Assembly (NCBI GenBank): GCA_944321455.1
Contig: CALULI010000002.1
Span: forward strand, 186,001-250,000
Length of the DNA stretch: 64,000 bases
Origin: an uncultured Eggerthellaceae bacterium
GTDB lineage: Bacteria; Actinomycetota; Coriobacteriia; Coriobacteriales; Eggerthellaceae
Reading direction: 5' to 3'
Both the position numbers and the translations under genes were made by a program. The notes under the pieces are model-generated. The model saw only the letters and a list, made by a program, of their open reading frames with translations. It had not been told where the DNA came from and made no database searches. Shown piece by piece: positions 63,401 to 64,000 of the stretch. Position 1 is the stretch's first letter; every line of letters starts with the position of its first letter.

Positions 63401-64000
63401 TCAGCAGTCTGAGCCGTCCAAGTCTGCTTCAGCTCTTGATTGTCACCCAAAAACGCTGCGCTAAACGTTGCTTTCAAATCCACAAAGCCGCGCACAACCG
63501 CGTTGATATCTTCTGTTGCGCCCGCTTCAACAAAGGTGATTTTCAGTTCGCCGTTTTCCACCTTGGCATCGGCAATTTTTTCGGTTGTTTCAGTTCCGTC
63601 TTCATTCAGGCGGAATACTTCATAGGTTTGATTTTCGAAAGTAAGGAAATTAGGAAGAGTTGTTTCAATCCAGTCGCCCACCAGAAGCTTATCTTCACCT
63701 GGATTGAGGTTGAAATCTACACGGAACGTTGCAGGAAGAGTAGAAGGAAGGTCGTTATTTTCAAGCGATTCAATTTCAGAAGTTTCAACCGTAAGCTTTG
63801 CGTCTAAATCGCAGGCATCCAGTTTGGACTGCCATGCAAATGGATCGCGCTGATCTGCGGTTTCATTTGAATTGATGGGAGAACTTTCTTTTGTATTTTT
63901 AGCATCTTCGAGACTGTCTTGAGTATCACTATTTAGATCTTGATAAGAAGAATCTTTATTGTCCAGACCCGAATTACTGTATTCATTATTTGATTGTGAA
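51484..64000 (-). CDS. Giant LPXTG-anchored CnaB/SpaA-repeat surface protein, 5' end outside window
   Basis: At least 4171 residues; the frame is open to the window edge, so the start lies beyond 64000. The first visible part is Ser/Asn/Asp-rich, then SpaA/SdrG-like adhesin sequence (LPATFRVDFNLNPGEDKLL). From about 62240 to 56920 there are about 12 CnaB-type domains, each starting with K-x-W/Y (NKVWLDGDNKDNRP, IKNWNDGDDASHR, TKIWNDGVDHTNRP, GTKTWDDYNG). From about 56500 to 51950 there are about 13 SpaA/prealbumin-type domains with YTLxE-x-x-APxGY motifs. The C-terminus has LPKTG (51592-51606), a hydrophobic span and a basic tail (RKLRSKNK) for sortase. The domains are expected to form Lys-Asn/Asp isopeptide bonds. 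It probably acts as a long adhesin or stalk. No sortase is in the window. Confidence 0.93.
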   Translation of the reverse strand, partial: SQSNNEYSNSGLDNKDSSYQDLNSDTQDSLEDAKNTKESSPINSNETADQRDPFAWQSKLDACDLDAKLTVETSEIESLENNDLPSTLPATFRVDFNLNPGEDKLLVGDWIETTLPNFLTFENQTYEVFRLNEDGTETTEKIADAKVENGELKITFVEAGATEDINAVVRGFVDLKATFSAAFLGDNQELKQTWTAQTAEDGTENNVDVVFPTKQAVLDAWHNTHNPLGALGSVLGVTNGDVAAQTADDGINSLAESTTIYSLDNYSGSAAMNITWCDNNSAKRPDMTGYGASIIPEFTLDGGKTWIQLIDKNGSLTTSAREALHIPDGQTPSWVRGVVMSSVSVSTWHAEASGLPTRLNTITTTQATDEDGKPSYNPDGSPSMVSQTETTSITWRINDTNGLSADYIYGDNDSGAISPTAEGEDGQRYYMLTQEYTFTIKGNIGDDPLEQIFGANFANEEHADDFRFGAMIDNEYVEDPTQFPSIAEMVQSFAERGREFTVEFSEDGKTATITAVLPMYDVNNSPIVYYIQFQDHHEGQQGQDYFQPSYNNSDSPSHGSSTNLLHDGGTMTLRPIGQTSYDANKVWLDGDNKDNRPETTFSLWRYSTNSSYSQAAQVQLNAVTSGTSNPGSSMNAVEFVTVTIPEKSDSTVDLNKLLREKYGDAIDQLPKYDPDGYPYIYALREDSSLTGYETVYGTVDANGAVTDTAPNYEDTEDTRVDLSAADRTKDPFIYNGGTITNRLTGTIPVEATKTWEIAAFQDSLKDVTVEFTLQQRLANPGFGQNSEWQNTDNKHEINGWLSEKLTQTFSETFPKYDSQGRELEYRWVESNVTLGDQKTNFTSDDKGGGTFTLSLENIEGEQEQLNFTSTLDEETNTITNRFDNTTYERVDKFWQQPDGTLAQIKPQDGGYPDYPDLDTSGKVTMDLFQDGVLIGSFEMDGTVDSDWTTISNLGQDVRVMETASYHFEFENLPKYDEGGVYYTYMVLEQAPSGWHTERTYDADTHTTRIENTVGPGEGSEIRLIKNWNDGDDASHRLPVVVDLVATTSMTAKQNIDPATDELYHYDAGEVVVSNITLSADNSWFAEVDVPIGDVSYKQFRIEEKYLIGDDGTQYPIVSGANDGQDAQNAYADKGISTDWINIGWDYESTENTYRVATEDHVYQVSGTPTATEGEYNDAMSAVTATNRRLGLIDIDITKIWNDGVDHTNRPKAELVLSCTEYADAFSIDAEGKAWVQVSENRIPVLDAEGEQLTTADGVRIENIDGSQVLVMTMKPDLTQNTFAYAFHGLPKYDSNGNVVHYDVSERWAPDENAGEYTSTKEVGDYIVGTQHFHDKQTYEFTNTRQATRTVVFHKHWSDQYVNDQLKQRPDIYLTLYRMTIERGADGAAIYSDPEPVDDYVNWLWTGAQGSADAQYDQTCSIANLPSYDSNGNEYVYFATESMSADGSSLDYTPVTFRDTFTDANGANMDINGDPEAVNIQTNATNNDPASIEDGSNWAIHEGGTFVNKLTDNLVARGTKLWENVPGNVAQADLPELTVYIQQRVAGEDTWPSLKFETNDEGNWKFADGTSAIAWTSDLVSQGNNQYTYRLAYTGENTEEGVTAALDEDSPTLPEGAELLPRYTEDGELYEYRAIEVPWGLLNQPGGPTTEFINTTDFCELCDSDDDSIGIYVIEHGETGSFLLRNIYTSDTGSLTVQKHYTEREAGDLYPATTFDVYRYYINDEGVKSAAALVDSVTLTNDMLKQGATQTPGLTITDAGEETTTAQYTFSGLDIYAPDGSYWQYYVVEHNINGYKTTVNVGNVAAENVNGTGKAVEGGVSSGALCPEQGTVEAPEPGGSDTGTATNKVTGTVLAKDEVAEDGTVTPGDTTPDVTFKNEYTPESIDLTGTKTWDDYNGMFNMRPTVEQFWKGLTVEQIGNNQTVDLKGQGLLQNTVAEDPYYYVLDETVGDNNYTVTISNLPKWAPDGTAYQYKITEDLNKMGIGNAGLTADSYYDVVTGEATVSASAENPSFALRNALRGSISVHKDWKDGEDPYGLRPTSVTVQLQARLVYQSADGGPHTIPADGSWENARQLLLDTEYATEEELQAAGITEDFIVRELRADNGWNASWTGLPMAGISEIPEYVGELFTIEYRAVEIAIGDQEIEAPKADEPGSNGSIYNTYHPYQPSQEETGNADDGYHSEITNTLETTSISATKSWEGDVNGNTQDAWNTRPDGANGNWEVTYLLQQRLEGSGDEGWHWLMEYGAGQAVVDNPLAEGIVSQTITGNGQSATVEWKNLPDCNQDGKKYEYRVVEQVPGGYDVTDKSVEPVTEATDTKGTAATTDDVTYRYYVVSSTQGNEQTPDSQTFTNTLRTVNLTGTKAWEDFDTGVAPNIADRDFPTMMLYRAYKTGDTTYSQAQQVTYIYNNGQPVWTDANSDGVWEFAYNGLPAANADDRPYVYWAEETSGSAEGFYPLYGSTGNQNANGHDAAGTTVTAGATAGKPGAQENEAITNVATRFTFDKVSDFTPEGQTEPEDLRDIELTVYGTGNASSTIYAVWKDVNGVVSSTVWPDGTTDPTTGGTEMTGDNAGFIVGLPAGTYTVKETGTVPEGYAKAPDVTITIANNGNVTATQSGNNDVLDVEGANPGGTITVSVQDPVLRGHLKLTKYVTDDGQVGGANQAALAGAVFDLYQVNSNGDDLLVASDLATNAQGIIATVNNGTAVSDDFKAKYDNKYTKLSEGLPEGTYYFLEKDATPGAVMPSGDAAKSPEMTITQDTHYAYTSKTVDATMANEDFTAGVKLHKFDTETNEGIQDIVFTLTYDPEGDAFQGWTKEVKTGQDGTLELSGLEKGAYALTEKSTQTGYTSNGFSATFTIDNADDDATFDIKNVSDGADIDFKVTSADGTFVAGQGIPNVPQRGSVTMAKTGLNNTALNGATFELQRLGEDGQTWEAIAEGLVTGNAYAMNDDNMALEGDAQTSTAGQIKVTNLKWGTYRFVETAPADGYFNYTDSATADNHRVTSGNLTIDRTHLNPTLTGTNAVRNTPTSLEINKQNDAGQALAGAEFQIAAQGNSEFAQPSEFAAGTYDEATKTVTLTTDSTGHIELVRQLVVGGTYTIYESKAPSGYDPADAVLTVTVQEDGSLAVDGDLPERYAWADLDENGQADNAYSFMVTNIHEEIDILKVNDDGDALEGAEFTLYGLCMDKNTTHTYTTNEDGYIHVDAGLMGGVRYQLSETKPADGYTQLSESLYFMMNERGEIVVTDAQENPLAEADYPAGYTVNDNRISLTVKNDPVELQITKRAPDNEDGTPGETLPWAEFTITPVNGSKFAAGAHPTEAQTMRTGEDGTLSMSAYLIVGGTYDITETKAPEGYEKVEGTMRVTVDNDGTIRVLGSVTDGQLAGQMPPTGYTRVDANKFEVQVVNEPIEIGIVKVDAHNTTTKLPGAVFEIVGEFAGSNEIETREFKTNENGRIDIDTELKSSQTYQLTEKQAPDGYELRTGTLEFTVGENGEVSIVGTAPDGYSVEQGNVTIVASDEPIEVGFVKKDLGDTNLAGGEFTLSGTFVNDKTHVTAKLDIPFTSTDGTVSFAGLPYEGATYSLIAGQKYTLTENTAPAYYETLEPFTFSVDENGKIAPAEGFEQAGEGEEGYVISEIDDNIVLAAHDTPIEVTLAKTSSANEQLALPGAVFELYQGESAEGEPYADVSVGENGTIALENLIAGTTYTLHEVTAPAGYELLSDVTFTVEKEGTVTLQGAPEGYTVAEGEDGVVTFTAADTPIEAKLVKTDEAGTPLANAIFTVQGTFAGDYANETEITLSATDANGVASIPSAALIANENYTITEVTAPSGYELAGSVEFTVGTDGVISLVTDGATATADSSTAGEGSATESAAVAGKNGTGAYTASTDGDMAVISATDHLVEVTITKTDGGQGLLPGAEFTATATDSNVGSTAGHSVTATTGEDGTAVLSGLIAGQEYTLAETKAPAGYELLTDTLTFTVQADGTIDAGFFPPAAFAIGQTKDAITAENNPLEVTLIKQAPNGAPLAGAEFRVEGEFPDGQTEKMFTSDENGIVFHQLQLTGSAEGTLYTVTETKAPEGYAQPSGSLDLLVFEDGTVQIADTSAADMKQNASAIESSGIAVITLNNEPLPGTELPKTGDNKILTLLAGAFGLLGMWAIVMSTVAYRKLRSKNK

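Noticed and set aside
51484-63681. Treating GTG 63681 as the true start of the adhesin
   Set aside because: The frame stays open to 64000 and the upstream residues continue a recognisable adhesin domain (LPATFRVDFNLNPGEDKLL), so the gene begins outside the window.

Overview
The window looks like the chromosome of a Gram-positive, high-G+C-lineage anaerobe with balanced base composition. The best fit is class Coriobacteriia (Eggerthellaceae), perhaps a small-genome, Cryptobacterium-like organism. This is inference from gene content and protein resemblance, with no database search behind it. Supporting signs are an LPXTG cell-wall adhesin, an actinobacterial-style scpA-scpB-rluB-cmk-der gene order, a lysine-rich SigA N-terminus, FixABCX flavoproteins with paired acyl-CoA dehydrogenases, tRNA genes with encoded CCA, and several genes whose -10 box sits 7-8 nt before the ATG (probably leaderless).

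Layout. 1-14517 is a dense minus-strand block, transcribed from an ABC-F gene down through trmL, an M50 peptidase, scpA, scpB, rluB, tyrA, aroA, cmk, plsC, ispH, der, plsY, gpsA, ogt and rpe (cut by the window edge). It joins chromosome segregation, aromatic amino acid, isoprenoid and phospholipid synthesis, and ribosome GTPase functions. A LysR gene (14567-15496) follows. 15751-22053 is an electron-transfer module: fixX, fixC, fixB, fixA and a CaiA-like acyl-CoA dehydrogenase on the minus strand, facing a second, divergent acyl-CoA dehydrogenase. The 523-bp gap between the dehydrogenases carries a perfect 13-bp inverted operator pair. A strong terminator hairpin lies between fixB and fixC.

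22215-31681 is mixed: a CAT-anticodon tRNA, an adenine deaminase gene frameshifted near its 3' end, a DEVD-box RNA helicase, tRNA-Asn, a Cys-motif membrane protein, a small degraded accessory patch (XRE regulator, coiled-coil ORF with an in-frame stop), a low-molecular-weight phosphatase, an AlbA_2-domain protein and an ion transporter. 31654-39007 is housekeeping on the minus strand (rlmKL, sigA, priA, metK). 39135-46546 is mostly plus strand: an ATP-grasp-like protein, a DUF1461-type membrane protein, a membrane-protein/cytidylate-kinase-like fusion, gltX, a polyferredoxin and a thioesterase, with a YqeY-like gene on the opposite strand. mfd and nth follow as a divergent DNA-repair pair.

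50932-64000 is accessory. An orphan IS3-OrfA-like HTH protein precedes a giant LPKTG-anchored surface protein of at least 4171 residues, whose start lies beyond the window. Its N-terminal tier has about 12 CnaB-type domains and its C-terminal tier about 13 SpaA/prealbumin-like domains.

The most notable signals outside ordinary annotation are the domain layout and Asn/Asp switching of the giant adhesin, the membrane/kinase fusion, the intra-operon terminator and paired operators of the fix/acyl-CoA dehydrogenase module, the ade frameshift, and short imperfect tandem repeats (15-33 bp units) at several gene junctions.
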